This document shows, one piece after another, positions 1 through 10,413 of a DNA stretch of 64,000 nt (position 1 is the first letter of the stretch; each line of letters opens with the position of its first letter). A model generated the notes under the pieces. It saw only the letters and a list, made by a program, of their open reading frames with translations, had not been told where the DNA came from and did not search any database. This DNA is from Bacteroides sp. (lineage in GTDB: Bacteria; Bacteroidota; Bacteroidia; Bacteroidales; Bacteroidaceae), in NCBI GenBank assembly GCA_021202275.1, contig JAJQDI010000005.1, positions 62,001 through 126,000 on the forward strand, given 5' to 3'. Made by a program: the position numbers and the translations under genes.

Positions 1-1358
1 GTCAGTCCGTAGGTGTTGAGGGGTTTTCCGCGCAGACTGAATACAGCCTGTGTATTCACATCCCGGCTTTTGGTGATGGAACCACTGGCCGAGTCTCCCT
101 CCGTAATGAAAATGCAGGAGTCTTCCTGGTTCTTTCCTTTGGTATCGTTGAGGTGCACCCGGCAGTCGCGCAGCTTCCGGTTGTGCAGGTTGGCTTTTTT
201 GGCACGCTCCCGGGCCAGCTTGGCTACTCCCGCTATGGCCTTCCGCTCTTTCTCCGACTCCTGGATCTTTTGCAGCATGATGTCTGCTACCTCCGCGTTC
301 TTGTGCAGGAAGTTGTCTACCTCCTGTTTGATGAAGTCACCTACATATTTGTTTACCGTCACCCCGCCCGGTGCCATGTTGGTAGACCCCAGTTTGATCT
401 TGGTCTGACTCTCGAACATAGGTTCCTCTACGTTGATGGCAATGGCGGCTACCAATCCGTTGCGAATGTCGGTATAGTCCTGATTCTTGTTGTAGAACTC
501 TTTGATGGTACGCGCGATGTGCTCTTTGAAAGCACTCTGGTGGGTACCTCCCTGGGTGGTATGTTGTCCGTTGACAAACGAGTAATACTCTTCTCCGTAC
601 TGTCCGGTATGCGTAAAAGCGATCTCGATGTCTTCCCCTTTCAGGTGTATGATGGGGTAGAGCCCGGTAGCTGTCATATTGTCGTTGAGCAGGTCTACCA
701 GTCCGTTGCGGGAGAGGATACGTTGTCCGTTGTAGATGATGGCCAGTCCGGTATTGAGGTAGGTATAGTTGCGCAACATCGTTTCTACAAATTCGGAACG
801 GAAACTATAGTTCTCGAACAGGGTATTGTCCGGTTCGAAGAAGATATACGTTCCGTTTTCTTCATCTGTCTTTACAGTCTTGTCGCTCAGCAGATTTCCC
901 TTTTCAAATACCGCCATACGTACTTTCCCGTCGCGGTAGCTGCGTACCTCGAACCGGGAGCTCAGGGCATTCACCGCCTTGATACCTACACCGTTGAGAC
1001 CTACGCTTTTCTTGAAGGCTTTGCTGTCGTATTTTCCGCCTGTATTGAGCACGCTCACCGCCTCGATCATTTTTCCCTGCGGTATGCCTCGTCCGTAGTC
1101 ACGTACACTCACCCGAAGGTTCTCTTCGATGCGTATCTCGATCTTTTTTCCGGCCTGCATCTTGAATTCATCGATGCTGTTGTCCAATACCTCTTTGAGC
1201 AGTACGTAGATACCATCTTCCATGTGCGCTCCGTCGCCCAGTTTCCCGATATACATACCGGGGCGGGTGCGTACGTGTTCCATGTCGCTCAGGTGGCGGA
1301 TGTTGTCGTCGGTATACTTAACGGGTTCCGACGTATGTAATTCTTTGTTCTCTTCCAT
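1..1358 (-). CDS. parE: DNA topoisomerase IV subunit B (GyrB/ParE family), 3' part beyond window
   Basis: Reverse-strand translation from ATG at 1358: [65 protein letters not shown], a GHKL/type IIA topoisomerase N-terminus; runs off the left edge, so absent from the ORF track. Confidence 0.9.
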   Translation of the reverse strand, partial: MEENKELHTSEPVKYTDDNIRHLSDMEHVRTRPGMYIGKLGDGAHMEDGIYVLLKEVLDNSIDEFKMQAGKKIEIRIEENLRVSVRDYGRGIPQGKMIEAVSVLNTGGKYDSKAFKKSVGLNGVGIKAVNALSSRFEVRSYRDGKVRMAVFEKGNLLSDKTVKTDEENGTYIFFEPDNTLFENYSFRSEFVETMLRNYTYLNTGLAIIYNGQRILSRNGLVDLLNDNMTATGLYPIIHLKGEDIEIAFTHTGQYGEEYYSFVNGQHTTQGGTHQSAFKEHIARTIKEFYNKNQDYTDIRNGLVAAIAINVEEPMFESQTKIKLGSTNMAPGGVTVNKYVGDFIKQEVDNFLHKNAEVADIMLQKIQESEKERKAIAGVAKLARERAKKANLHNRKLRDCRVHLNDTKGKNQEDSCIFITEGDSASGSITKSRDVNTQAVFSLRGKPLNTYGL

Positions 1359-1362
1359 GTTT

Positions 1363-2499
1363 TCAATCAATCTTTTTAACAAACGCGCGTCTGCGCTTAT
1401 GCTGTTCGGTCTTGAAGTATTCCCATTGTGCCTGTACTTTTCCGTTCATCTCCAGTTCCGGGTTGCTCTCAGCATATACGAATCCCAGTTTTTTATAGAT
1501 AGGGATCAGGTCGGAAAACAGCAGGGCGTTCACTCCCTTGTTCTGATATTCGGGCTTTACGGCTACCAACAGCAGGTCCAGCACCTGAGAGCGCCTTTTC
1601 ATGAACAGGGCCTTGAGCAGATAAAACCATCCGAAGGGCAGCAGCCTGCCTTTGGCTTTCTGCAACGCTACAGACAGCGAAGGCATGGATACACCTACGC
1701 CTACCAACTTATCTTCCTGATCGGTAATGAGCGTTACCATCCGGAGGTCCACGATCGGCAGATACATTTTCACATATTGATCGATCTGTCGCTGAGAAAG
1801 TGGCGAATATCCGTACAAGGGCTTATATGCTTCATTCATCAGTTCGAAGATAGCCTGTCCGTAGTCCTGAGCGATCTTCTTTGCCGACGAGTATTTTTTT
1901 ATTTTCAGGTTGTATTTTTTTTGTACCAGTTGGGAGATCCGTTTGTGTTTTTCCGGAATATCGTCCGGAATATAGATCTTGAATTCTACCCAGTCCGCGT
2001 CTTTTTTGTATCCCAGTTGCTCCATATGCTCCGGATAGTAGGGATAATTGTAAATGGTGGCCATGGTGCTGAGTTGGTCAAATCCTTCCACAAGCATGCC
2101 TTCCGCGTCGAAATCGGTAAACCCCAGCGGACCCTGGATATGATCCATTCCCTTGGATTTTCCCCATTCTTCCACCGTTTTCAACAGAGCCTCAGAGACT
2201 TCCGGATCGTCTATAAAATCGATCCAGCCAAACCGTACCTCTTTTTTGTTCCAGACCTCATTGGCCTTGTGGTTGATGATAGCGGCTACCCGGCCCACCA
2301 GCTTTCCATCCCGGTAAGCCAGGAAATATTCGGCTTCACAAAACTCAAATGCGGCATTTCTTTTTTTGTTGAAAGTAGCCAGCATATCGTCGTACAGATC
2401 AGGTACGGAGTAAGGTGTATTCTTGTATAATTCGTAGTTAAATCGTATGAACTTCTTCAGTTCTGCGGAAGTGTTGACCTTCTGTATACTAACGGACAT
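1363..2499 (-). CDS. GNAT-like N-acetyltransferase family protein (Bacteroidales conserved hypothetical)
   Basis: 378 aa [26 protein letters not shown] and [29 protein letters not shown] resemble acetyl-CoA-binding GNAT segments. Confidence 0.7.
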   Translation of the reverse strand: MSVSIQKVNTSAELKKFIRFNYELYKNTPYSVPDLYDDMLATFNKKRNAAFEFCEAEYFLAYRDGKLVGRVAAIINHKANEVWNKKEVRFGWIDFIDDPEVSEALLKTVEEWGKSKGMDHIQGPLGFTDFDAEGMLVEGFDQLSTMATIYNYPYYPEHMEQLGYKKDADWVEFKIYIPDDIPEKHKRISQLVQKKYNLKIKKYSSAKKIAQDYGQAIFELMNEAYKPLYGYSPLSQRQIDQYVKMYLPIVDLRMVTLITDQEDKLVGVGVSMPSLSVALQKAKGRLLPFGWFYLLKALFMKRRSQVLDLLLVAVKPEYQNKGVNALLFSDLIPIYKKLGFVYAESNPELEMNGKVQAQWEYFKTEQHKRRRAFVKKID

Positions 2500-2667
2500 A
2501 TCCTCTGTTTATATTTAGATGCAAAGATACATTATAATCTTCAAATCTCCATCTAATTGGAGAAAGAACTTTCATGCTCAGTAAGTTAGGATTTTTTCAC
2601 GGTCTTCCCGTACATCCGGGAGAGATCCGCGGCACAGGAACGTGATCCGTACAGTGAACCTGAGCGG

Positions 2668-3624
2668 TTATAGTTGCCAGATCAGGTAGGTAATATATGC
2701 GATGTAGCACGCGACCAATATGCCCCCTTCCAGGCGGGTAATGGTGCGTTTGGCAAAAAACACTCCGAATACCCAGAGCAGTATGGAGGCTCCGACCAGA
2801 GAAAGCATATCGAAGTTGGTGATGCCTTGTATATGCAACGGTGTGATGGTGGCGCTGCATCCCAGTACCAGGAAGATATTGAACAGGTTGCTGCCGATCG
2901 CGTTCCCGATCGCAATCTCCGGGTTTTTCTTAATAGCGGCTACCACCGAAGTAGCCAGTTCGGGAAGAGAAGTGCCTCCGGCAACCAGGGTCAGCCCGAT
3001 GACCGATTCACTCACTCCCAGCGCACGCGCGATACCGCTGGCACCGTCTACAAACCATTGTCCGCCGAAGACCAGTCCGGCCAGTCCGGCGATCATATAC
3101 ACTCCGGCGCGCCATAGTGGCATTGTTTTTATCTCTTCTTCCTGTTCGCTTTCGATATTACCTGTGGCCATGGCAAATGTATAGGCCATGAATATAGCGA
3201 AGAAACAAAGTAATACAAGGCCATCTGTACGGCTGATGATATTTTCCGTATCTCCGTTCAGGATCACATCGTTGGCAATGATCAGCAACACGATAGCAGA
3301 CAGGATGCTCATCGGGATTTCTTTGCGCAGGGTATTGCGTGAGATCACTATGGGTGCAAAAAGAGCGGTGCAACCTACGATCACCAATGTATTGAAAAGA
3401 TTACTTCCCACGATATTCCCTACAGCCAGATCGGAACTTCCTTTCAAAGCGGAAGATACGCTGACAGTAAGTTCCGGGGCAGAGGTGCCGAAGGCAACGA
3501 CGGTCAGACCGATTACGATGGGAGGAATGCGCAGACGGGCAGCTAAAGAAGCGGCACCGTCAGTTAAACCGTTGGCTCCGATTAATATAAGGAGAAGGCC
3601 GCCTAATAAGAGAAGTATATTCAT
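2668..3624 (-). CDS. Calcium/sodium antiporter (CaCA family, YrbG-like)
   Basis: 318 aa; duplicated alpha repeats: VVAFGTSAPELTVSVSSALKGSSDLAVGNIVGSNLFN and LVAGGTSLPELATSVVAAIKKNPEIAIGNAIGSNLFN. Confidence 0.93.
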   Translation of the reverse strand: MNILLLLGGLLLILIGANGLTDGAASLAARLRIPPIVIGLTVVAFGTSAPELTVSVSSALKGSSDLAVGNIVGSNLFNTLVIVGCTALFAPIVISRNTLRKEIPMSILSAIVLLIIANDVILNGDTENIISRTDGLVLLCFFAIFMAYTFAMATGNIESEQEEEIKTMPLWRAGVYMIAGLAGLVFGGQWFVDGASGIARALGVSESVIGLTLVAGGTSLPELATSVVAAIKKNPEIAIGNAIGSNLFNIFLVLGCSATITPLHIQGITNFDMLSLVGASILLWVFGVFFAKRTITRLEGGILVACYIAYITYLIWQL

Positions 3625-3909
3625 AAGCGTATATTCAAAAGGAATTTATTTGTTTGCAAAGATAGGATTAAAAAAATAACGAGTATGTTTGGAGTCTTTT
3701 ATTAACACATGCGATGAATGAAGTACATGCAAAGTTGTGTGTCGATAATTAACAAATTTCTATGGGCTTTGTTGCTGGACTTCCTGAGTTACGGAAATAT
3801 ACGGGTTCGGTTCAGAGATGCCGTTCCGGATCTTGGTGGCTACCGGCGATAGCAGTGAACTCACTCTGCCTGAGCCACAGACAAACCAGCGGATCCGGGA
3901 GACTAATCG

Positions 3910-5091
3910 TTATCCGGCCTTCCGGCAACGGATCAATACCTTTTGTCCGTCAGACAGCGTGGTGGCAAACAGATATGTATCCCCTCCTTCCTTTAGCTTA
4001 GTGTACTTGCGTATTTCCGCTACGGAGACCGGGAAGTTACGTACGGTGATGTTTGCCTGAGTCAGATCGCCCAGCAATGATCTCCACCCTTTTTTGTGAA
4101 AAGGGCCGGTGGCTTCCACCTCAAATTTTCTGCCAGGGAAGTTGGTATGTAATTCTTCGGAGGTATACAGATGACTGTGTGGATGTAGCTTTTTCAGCCC
4201 GTATCTTTGCGCGGGCAGGGAGAATGCGCCGGCTTTCAATAGGGAACTATTGGGTTCGTACATATACCGGAGTACTTCCGGGGTGTATTCGCAGGCTGCC
4301 TCCCTTTCTTCTTCCCGGGTGAAAGAGAACAGGTGAGTTTTTTGTCTCCCCAGGTCTGCGCAGGTCAGTAAGGGGGTAGCTACCGGACCGGGAGAGAGTA
4401 CAAAAAGCAATTCCTTGCATTCGTTACGTACGGAAACAATATGCACCTCACATACTCCGGAGATCTCCTTCAGGGCTTGTGTAATATCCAGCATGGGAGA
4501 AAGTTTGATCATCACCCGCCTGGCTTTTTCCGGTAGCAACGCGCCGATCCGGGTAAGGTCGGGCGTACAATCGGAGAGCAACACCGTTTTTCCACCCGCG
4601 TCGTCCCGGCGGGCCGGGTCGAGGTAGATCATATCTACAGGCTGCATTTTTTTCAGATACACGATGCTGTCCGACTCGTGTACAGCGATCTGCGTCAGTC
4701 CCAGTACAGAGAAATTATGTATCGCCAGACGGCAAAGTTCCGGCTGTTGTTCTACGTAGTGTACCTCTCTGAAATGTTCCGCCAGGAACGCGCAATCGAT
4801 ACCCAACCCTCCCGTCAGATCGGTGAGGGTATTTCCCTGGAAAAGGCTGGCTTTGTAGCGGGCTGTGGCCTCCGACGAACATTGTTCCAGAGAAAGGTGC
4901 CGCGGGTAGCGTATCTCTTCGCGGGCATACCAGGAAGGGATTTTCTGTTTCGCAGTTTGCCGCCCCTGTATCTGACACAGAGCCACGGCCATATCTACCT
5001 GTGGAAATCTTTTTCCTTGCAGCGCCAGTGTCTTCGTGTTGGCCTCCCAGTGGTCGTGTATAAAATCGCGGGTAGCCGCGGATAGTTCCAT
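3910..5091 (-). CDS. Class I SAM-dependent methyltransferase, THUMP-like/RNA methyltransferase type
   Basis: 393 aa; DLTGGLGIDCAFLAEHF SAM motif and MIYLDPARRD motif. Confidence 0.8.
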   Translation of the reverse strand: MELSAATRDFIHDHWEANTKTLALQGKRFPQVDMAVALCQIQGRQTAKQKIPSWYAREEIRYPRHLSLEQCSSEATARYKASLFQGNTLTDLTGGLGIDCAFLAEHFREVHYVEQQPELCRLAIHNFSVLGLTQIAVHESDSIVYLKKMQPVDMIYLDPARRDDAGGKTVLLSDCTPDLTRIGALLPEKARRVMIKLSPMLDITQALKEISGVCEVHIVSVRNECKELLFVLSPGPVATPLLTCADLGRQKTHLFSFTREEEREAACEYTPEVLRYMYEPNSSLLKAGAFSLPAQRYGLKKLHPHSHLYTSEELHTNFPGRKFEVEATGPFHKKGWRSLLGDLTQANITVRNFPVSVAEIRKYTKLKEGGDTYLFATTLSDGQKVLIRCRKAG

Positions 5092-5100
5092 AAATCCTGT

Positions 5101-5865
5101 TTATTGGATAATTGAATACTTTTCTTTAGCCTGTGCCCGTGTGTATAGGTCGAAGTGCCACCATTCGGTTGGGAGCACCCGGTATCCGGCTTCGTGCATC
5201 ACTTGCCGCAGCAGTTTGCGGTTGTTCTGTTCTTCTCTGGTGATCGCCCCTTCGCGCAGCAGCTGATCTTCCAGGTTCACATGCGCCTCTCGGCCCAGGT
5301 GGTCTACTTCGGTACCCATAGGAAGCGGATGGCCCAGTGAGTCTGCGATGCTGATATCTACAGCTACCCCGTAATTATGCAGTCCTCCTCCCCGCGCCGG
5401 GTTGGATACATAGATATGTTTGGAAGTACCTTTGACCACATTCCACATTTTTTGTTGAACGGACATCGGTCGTACGGCATCGTATACGATCAGGTTGTAG
5501 GAGGGGTGTATGCGGTGCAGTGCCTGTTGGGCGCGTACCAGCGCTTCGGCAGCCTCCGGTTGCAGGTAGGCCTCCCGGAGATCTTCGTACAACACCTCTC
5601 CTGTAAAGTTATCTGCCGTAGCATACATGAGCCGGACGATGATGGTAGGGTCCAGATCCCTCACATCTACCAGTCCTATGGAATCCAGATAGAGGGCTGT
5701 CGGGCTTTTCCGGGGTGCGGGCGGTGGCAGGTGAGGCTCTTCCGTTGCAAGAGGTTGTCCGGCAGCAGAAGTGGATGTCGTACTCTTTTCTTCGGATGCC
5801 TGTCCACGGCAGGAAAACGGAATCAGCAGAAGCCAGCAGAGGTAAAAACAGAGCCATTTTTTCAT
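5101..5865 (-). CDS. D-alanyl-D-alanine dipeptidase, M15 (VanX/DdpX-like) lipoprotein
   Basis: Start moved to MKKWLCFYLCW (5865). VYDAVRPMSVQQKMW, SNPARGGGLHNYGVAVDISI and EWWHFDLY are M15D metal/catalytic motifs; signal peptide with lipobox FSC. Confidence 0.88.
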   Translation of the reverse strand: MKKWLCFYLCWLLLIPFSCRGQASEEKSTTSTSAAGQPLATEEPHLPPPAPRKSPTALYLDSIGLVDVRDLDPTIIVRLMYATADNFTGEVLYEDLREAYLQPEAAEALVRAQQALHRIHPSYNLIVYDAVRPMSVQQKMWNVVKGTSKHIYVSNPARGGGLHNYGVAVDISIADSLGHPLPMGTEVDHLGREAHVNLEDQLLREGAITREEQNNRKLLRQVMHEAGYRVLPTEWWHFDLYTRAQAKEKYSIIQ

Positions 5866-5897
5866 GAAGACAATACAAGGGTTTGGTATACAAAATA

Positions 5898-5925
5898 AAA
5901 GCACTTACCGGGTAGTAAGTGCTTT
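5898..5925. terminator. Hairpin aaagcactta/taagtgcttt
   Basis: Perfect 10-bp inverted repeat between tRNA and dipeptidase gene. Confidence 0.6.
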
Positions 5926-5943
5926 ATCTGATTTTCCCGAAGG

Positions 5944-6017
5944 TGGGCCATCTAGGGCTTGAACCTAGGACCTCCAGATTATGAGTCTGTTGCTCTAACC
6001 AACTGAGCTAAAAGCCC
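5944..6017 (-). tRNA. tRNA with CAU anticodon (elongator Met, or Ile2 with lysidine)
   Basis: Reverse strand GGGCTTTTAGCTCAGTTGGTTAGAGCAACAGACTCATAATCTGGAGGTCCTAGGTTCAAGCCCTAGATGGCCCA; cloverleaf arms present, anticodon loop CTCATAA; CCA not encoded. Confidence 0.93.
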
Positions 6018-6110
6018 GTACATCCTTCTTGATAGGAATGTGGATACAAAATTAAGGCATTTGCCCGAATTATGCAAGCATTTTATGCTAAAAACTGTTG
6101 ATTATGGTTT

Positions 6111-6422
6111 TCAGAACTTATGTGTACGTTTCGGGTTTTTGGGAAACCATCCTTTTTTCACCCGCTCTTCCTGCTCAAAGATCTCTTTAATGGTCCAGAA
6201 AGAGGAGAAAGCGAATACCCCGCAGAGCGAAGCCAGGAGAATGTGATCTGTCCACAAAGAACCGACTATACCCAGTATACCCAACACCAGGAATATCCAC
6301 CAGCAGCGGGTACCCCAGTAGTATTCGGCTTTTACCACTACCGGGTGGAATATGCCGATAATAAGAAACGTACAGATCCCGATAACAATACCCGAAAGAT
6401 GGTATTCAGCAAGGAATTCCAT
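6111..6422 (-). CDS. DUF4491-type small membrane protein
   Basis: 103 aa, three hydrophobic segments; FLAEYHLSGIVIGICTFLIIGIFHPVVVKAEYYWGTRCWW is typical of this Bacteroidales family. Confidence 0.75.
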   Translation of the reverse strand: MEFLAEYHLSGIVIGICTFLIIGIFHPVVVKAEYYWGTRCWWIFLVLGILGIVGSLWTDHILLASLCGVFAFSSFWTIKEIFEQEERVKKGWFPKNPKRTHKF

Positions 6423-6425
6423 TTC

Positions 6426-6890
6426 TTATTTCTGTATACGGATGGGAATCTCTTTTTTGATGCTTTGCTCTAAGGAGATCAGTGTTTCCGTGGCAGTTAC
6501 TCCCGGGATCTCCTGCATCTTGTTGTTGAGCAGATCCATCAGGTGTTCGTTGTCACAGGCATACAGTTTGGTGAGCATCGTGTACGGACCCGTGGTGAAG
6601 TGACATTCCACGATCTCGGGGATCTTTTGCAACTCTTCCACCACTGATTTGTACATGGACCCTTTTTCCAGTTTGATCCCGACATAGGTACAGGTACGGT
6701 AACCCAATGACTTGGGGTTGACGTGATAGCCCGACCCTACAATGACTCCCAGGTCGATCAGACGCTGTACACGTTGATGGATGGCCGCGCGGGAGACACC
6801 ACATTCGGCTGCGACGTCTTTGAAAGGGATACGGGCATTTTGGGAAATGATGTCCAGGATCTGCCTGTCCAGATTGTCTATTTTTTCCAT
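6426..6890 (-). CDS. Lrp/AsnC family transcriptional regulator
   Basis: MEKIDNLDRQILDIISQNARIPFKDVAAECGVSRAAIHQRVQRLIDLGVI HTH plus RAM domain; start moved to 6890. Confidence 0.93.
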   Translation of the reverse strand: MEKIDNLDRQILDIISQNARIPFKDVAAECGVSRAAIHQRVQRLIDLGVIVGSGYHVNPKSLGYRTCTYVGIKLEKGSMYKSVVEELQKIPEIVECHFTTGPYTMLTKLYACDNEHLMDLLNNKMQEIPGVTATETLISLEQSIKKEIPIRIQK

Positions 6891-6984
6891 AATCATTCTG
6901 TTAATGCGAATTTGCAGTTTTATCAAATAGTAAGCAAATATATAGAATTATTTTAATTTCAGTCTGGTTATGGAAGAAAAAATA

Positions 6985-7020
6985 AAAAAAGAGATGCATA
7001 ATGACACACATCTCTTTTTT
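6985..7020. terminator. Hairpin aaaaaagagatg/catctctttttt
   Basis: Perfect 12-bp inverted repeat with T tracts downstream of the FKBP gene. Confidence 0.75.
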
Positions 7021-7053
7021 TCTTTACTCCGGTAAGCCGGCGGTAAGTGAGAT

Positions 7054-7920
7054 TTATTTTTCGATCTCTACCAGTTCTACTTCGAAAATCAGCGCAGAGA
7101 AAGGATCAATCTTGGCTGTCTTGCGGCTTCCGTAGGCCAGTTCCTGAGGGATGTAAAGTTCCCATTTAGAACCCACAGGCATCAGAGTGAGGGCTTCTGT
7201 CCATCCGGCGATCACCGCGTTGGCACGGAAAGTCGTCGGTTCGTTGCGCTCGTAAGAGCTATCGAATTCTGTTCCGTCGATCAGGGTACCGCGATAGTTT
7301 ACCTTCACGCGTGAAGTGCTTTCAGGTACTTCTCCTTTTCCTTCTTTGAGTATCTTGTATTGCAGTCCGCTTTCGGTAGTGATGACGCCCTCTTTTTCTT
7401 TGTTCTCTGCCAGGAATCTTTCACCGGCGGCTTTGTTCTCTCCGTATTGCTTTTCAAGCTCTTTGGCTTTCACCTCTTCCATTTTGCTCTGTGCGTAGGC
7501 TTGTGCCATCTCCACACTCATGATACCCGGTTTTTCCAGGGTTCCGGTGATGAAAGCTGCCATGAAGTTGTCCCGGTCGATCGTTTTGGTAGAGTCATCA
7601 CCGAAAATCTCACGGTTGATGTTGGGAAGGATCTGGTTGCTGATCTGCTGTCCGATCTGCAGACCTGCCACATACGCTTTTTCTTTGTCCGAGGTCTTTC
7701 TGGTACCTTCGTTCAATCCTTTGATAAACTCATTGATGTAGGTAGTGTCTACCCCTAACTGACGGATCAGGTAAGGTTTTAGTCCATTGGTTTGTGCCAG
7801 ACCAATCGCATAGGTCAGGGTGTCTAATTCGGTTTTCAGATTAGCTTTCGGACTTTGTGCCGTGCAGGAGAACAGAGTAGCTACGACAGCTGCCGCCATA
7901 AAAAAAGTTACTTTTTTCAT
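7054..7920 (-). CDS. FKBP-type peptidyl-prolyl cis-trans isomerase (lipoprotein)
   Basis: Signal/lipobox TLFSCTAQ; SRVKVNYRGTLIDGTEFDSSYERNEPTTF...GWTEALTLMPVGSKWELYIPQELAYG. Confidence 0.95.
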   Translation of the reverse strand: MKKVTFFMAAAVVATLFSCTAQSPKANLKTELDTLTYAIGLAQTNGLKPYLIRQLGVDTTYINEFIKGLNEGTRKTSDKEKAYVAGLQIGQQISNQILPNINREIFGDDSTKTIDRDNFMAAFITGTLEKPGIMSVEMAQAYAQSKMEEVKAKELEKQYGENKAAGERFLAENKEKEGVITTESGLQYKILKEGKGEVPESTSRVKVNYRGTLIDGTEFDSSYERNEPTTFRANAVIAGWTEALTLMPVGSKWELYIPQELAYGSRKTAKIDPFSALIFEVELVEIEK

Positions 7921-7948
7921 TGTTGCTTTACATTTATAGTTATTAGAG

Positions 7949-8533
7949 TTACAATACTTCTATGAGTTCTACTTCGAATATCAGTGTGCTGAAAGGGGGG
8001 ATCATCTCTCCCGCTCCCTGCGCGCCATAGCCCAGATCGGCAGGGATATAAAGTTTCCATTTGGAACCTTCGGACATCAGTTGCAGGGCTTCTACCCATC
8101 CCGGGATCACCTGGTTCACACCAAATACGGCGGGTTGTCCGCGCTTTACGGAACTATCGAACAGCGTTCCATCGATCAGTGTTCCTTCGTAGTGGCATTT
8201 TACTTTATCGGTGGCCTGAGGCTTCTTACCTGTCCCTGCTGTGATCACTTCGTATTGCAGACCGCTGGGAAGAGTCACTACACCGGCACGTTGTTTGTTG
8301 CTTTCCAGAAACGCCTGTCCCTGTTGTATATTCGCTTCGTTGATCTGTACCTCCATTTCGGCAAAGTAGGTATTGACAATGTCGCGCGCTTCGGCATGAC
8401 TGATCGCGGTTTCATTGTCGTCCAGGACATCTTTGATCGCTTGTGCGAAATCTTCTACTGCGATGCCTTTGGCACCCATACTCAAGAGGTTCTGGCCGAT
8501 TCCCAGGCCGATAGCGTAACTGAATTTATCCAT
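7949..8533 (-). CDS. FKBP-type peptidyl-prolyl cis-trans isomerase
   Basis: DKVKCHYEGTLIDGTLFDSSVKRGQPAVFGVNQVIPGWVEALQLMSEGSKWKLYIPADLGYG; paralogue in tandem with the previous gene. Confidence 0.95.
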   Translation of the reverse strand: MDKFSYAIGLGIGQNLLSMGAKGIAVEDFAQAIKDVLDDNETAISHAEARDIVNTYFAEMEVQINEANIQQGQAFLESNKQRAGVVTLPSGLQYEVITAGTGKKPQATDKVKCHYEGTLIDGTLFDSSVKRGQPAVFGVNQVIPGWVEALQLMSEGSKWKLYIPADLGYGAQGAGEMIPPFSTLIFEVELIEVL

Positions 8534-8797
8534 ATATATGTTTGGGGATTGTGGCCGCAGACGGAGTAAGTTCTCTGATCTCCGGTTTATTAAGTTTATT
8601 GAAGCGCAAAAATAGGGGTTTTATTTGAATCATTCTCCTTTTTCCTGTTTAATTTTTCTTTATACACTGTAGAGCAGGTGTAAATGCTGGTTGAGTAGAT
8701 TATCGGATGGGTTATAAGGGCTGTTGATCCCGCCGGAAATGCGGTGGCCGGTAAGAGGTATGGAACTTTTTAAAGTGAGGTTATTTTACTTCAGTAT

Positions 8798-8830
8798 TTT
8801 GTCATTTGAACCGGAAAAAACGTATATTTG
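8798..8830 (+). promoter_or_regulatory. Bacteroidales-type promoter for sirtuin gene
   Basis: TTTG (8798-8801), N21, TATATTTG (8823-8830). Confidence 0.6.
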
Positions 8831-8970
8831 TAAGGGTATACGCAAAAGAAATAGCAATCTGTCCCGGATCATGAAACGAAGGGGATCCGGATGGCAACAG
8901 AATGTGAAGAGGTAGATGTCCGGAGAATCGGGATACATAAAATTGTTATTTATCGGAAATAGGAAAACAG

Positions 8971-9684
8971 ATGAGTATGAAGCATATCGTTGTTTTGTCT
9001 GGAGCAGGTATGAGTGCCGAAAGCGGTATCAGTACCTTCCGGGATACAGGAGGCTTGTGGGAGAAATATCCGGTAGAGCAGGTAGCTACTCCCGAGGGAT
9101 TTGCCCGGGATCCGCAACTGGTACTCCGTTTCTATAACGAACGCCGGAAGCAGTTGCTGTCGGTAGAGCCAAACCGGGGACATGAGATCCTGGCCGGACT
9201 GGAGGCGGACTTCCGGGTGTCTGTGATCACCCAGAATGTAGATAACCTGCACGAACGGGCGGGTAGCAGCGATGTCATTCATCTGCACGGCGAACTGATG
9301 AAGGCTTGTTCGAGCCGTGATCCGCAGGATCCGCGCTACATAGAAGAGTTGTCCGTAGATCGTTGGGAGATCCGCCTGGGAGACCGGGCCGGTGATGGTT
9401 CTCAACTTCGTCCTTTTATTGTATGGTTCGGGGAGTCTGTTCCGGAGATCGGCCGGGCGGCCGAACGGGTAGCAGAAGCGGATGTCCTCGTTGTCGTAGG
9501 GACTTCCCTGAATGTCTACCCGGCGGCCGGATTGCTGCATTACGCGCCCGCAGGCGTTCCGGTCTATCTGATAGATCCGAATGAGGTGCAGGTGGCAATT
9601 TCCAGACCTGTTCATTATATCTGTAAAGGAGCCTCTGCAGGAATGGCAGAGTTGAAAGAACTACTGGCCGGGCCTGGTAAATAA
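8971..9684 (+). CDS. NAD-dependent protein deacylase, Sir2 family
   Basis: GAGMSAESGISTFRD, TQNVDNLHERAG, HLHGEL, PFIVWFGESVP, VGTSLNVYPAA; FYNERR carries the Y-x-x-R deacylase signature. Confidence 0.95.
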   Translation: MSMKHIVVLSGAGMSAESGISTFRDTGGLWEKYPVEQVATPEGFARDPQLVLRFYNERRKQLLSVEPNRGHEILAGLEADFRVSVITQNVDNLHERAGSSDVIHLHGELMKACSSRDPQDPRYIEELSVDRWEIRLGDRAGDGSQLRPFIVWFGESVPEIGRAAERVAEADVLVVVGTSLNVYPAAGLLHYAPAGVPVYLIDPNEVQVAISRPVHYICKGASAGMAELKELLAGPGK

Positions 9685-10413
9685 CCGGATCACAAACCAC
9701 AGGTGATAGCCTATGGTGTTCAACGTACCGTAGTGCTTGCACATGATACGAAAGCGTTCCATCAGGGAGGCTTTCCGGTTGGCCGTGGTAGTACCTTCGC
9801 TCAGGTAATCGATCAGGGTCAGGTGTGTATGATGCAGGATCGTGGCCTGTTTCATAATGCGGATGCACCAGTCGAAGTCGGCCGAGAAGCGGTATTGGGT
9901 ATCGTACCGGGGAGCCAGTACGCGACGTGGAAAGAAGGCCTGGTGACAGACCAGCATCCCCTGGCGGAAACTTTTCCAGGTGAGGTGTTCGGGAGCGGAG
10001 AGCCGGCGCATGCGCAGAAAATGTCTCTGCTCGTCTACCAGTGCGGTTTCTCCGTACATCACATCCGGCCATTCTCCTGCGGGCAGGGAATCGACCATTT
10101 GTTGCAGGGTCTCTGTGCAATGAAAGGTATCTCCGGCATTCAGGAAACAAAGGTAATCTCCTGTAGCCCGTTTCAGCCCTTTGTTCATGGCGTCGTATAT
10201 ACCCTGGTCGGGTTCGCTGATAAAAGTATGGATGTGGTTGCGGTAGTTTTCGACCACCTGCCGGGTATGGTCCTTCGAAGCCCCGTCGACCACAATATAT
10301 TCTATCTCCCCATAGGTTTGCGTGGCTACACTCCGGATGGTCTCTTCCAGATGCCGGGCTGCGTTGTAGGTAACCGTAATGACGGAAAAGCGGACAGCAC
10401 GTTGCTCAGGCAT
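9661..10413 (-). CDS. Glycosyltransferase family 2
   Basis: FSVITVTYNAARHLEETIRSVATQTYGEIEYIVVDGASKDHT...DQGIYDAMNKGLKRATGDYLCFLNAGD; start placed at MPEQRAVRF (10413). Confidence 0.93.
   Translation of the reverse strand: MPEQRAVRFSVITVTYNAARHLEETIRSVATQTYGEIEYIVVDGASKDHTRQVVENYRNHIHTFISEPDQGIYDAMNKGLKRATGDYLCFLNAGDTFHCTETLQQMVDSLPAGEWPDVMYGETALVDEQRHFLRMRRLSAPEHLTWKSFRQGMLVCHQAFFPRRVLAPRYDTQYRFSADFDWCIRIMKQATILHHTHLTLIDYLSEGTTTANRKASLMERFRIMCKHYGTLNTIGYHLWFVIRLFTRPGQ

Noticed and set aside
153-2430. Long plus-strand ORFs (395 and 402 aa) at 153-1340 and 1222-2430
   Set aside because: Antisense shadows of parE and the GNAT-like gene; no recognisable domains.
7054-8533. Tandem FKBP genes as a recent duplication
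   Set aside because: Sequences are clearly diverged, with different N-terminal regions; tandem FKBPs are common in Bacteroidales.
8950-10150. Minus ORF 8950-9615 and plus ORF 9703-10425, plus minus ORF 9416-10150
   Set aside because: Antisense or out-of-frame to the sirtuin and GT2 genes, which have clear motifs.
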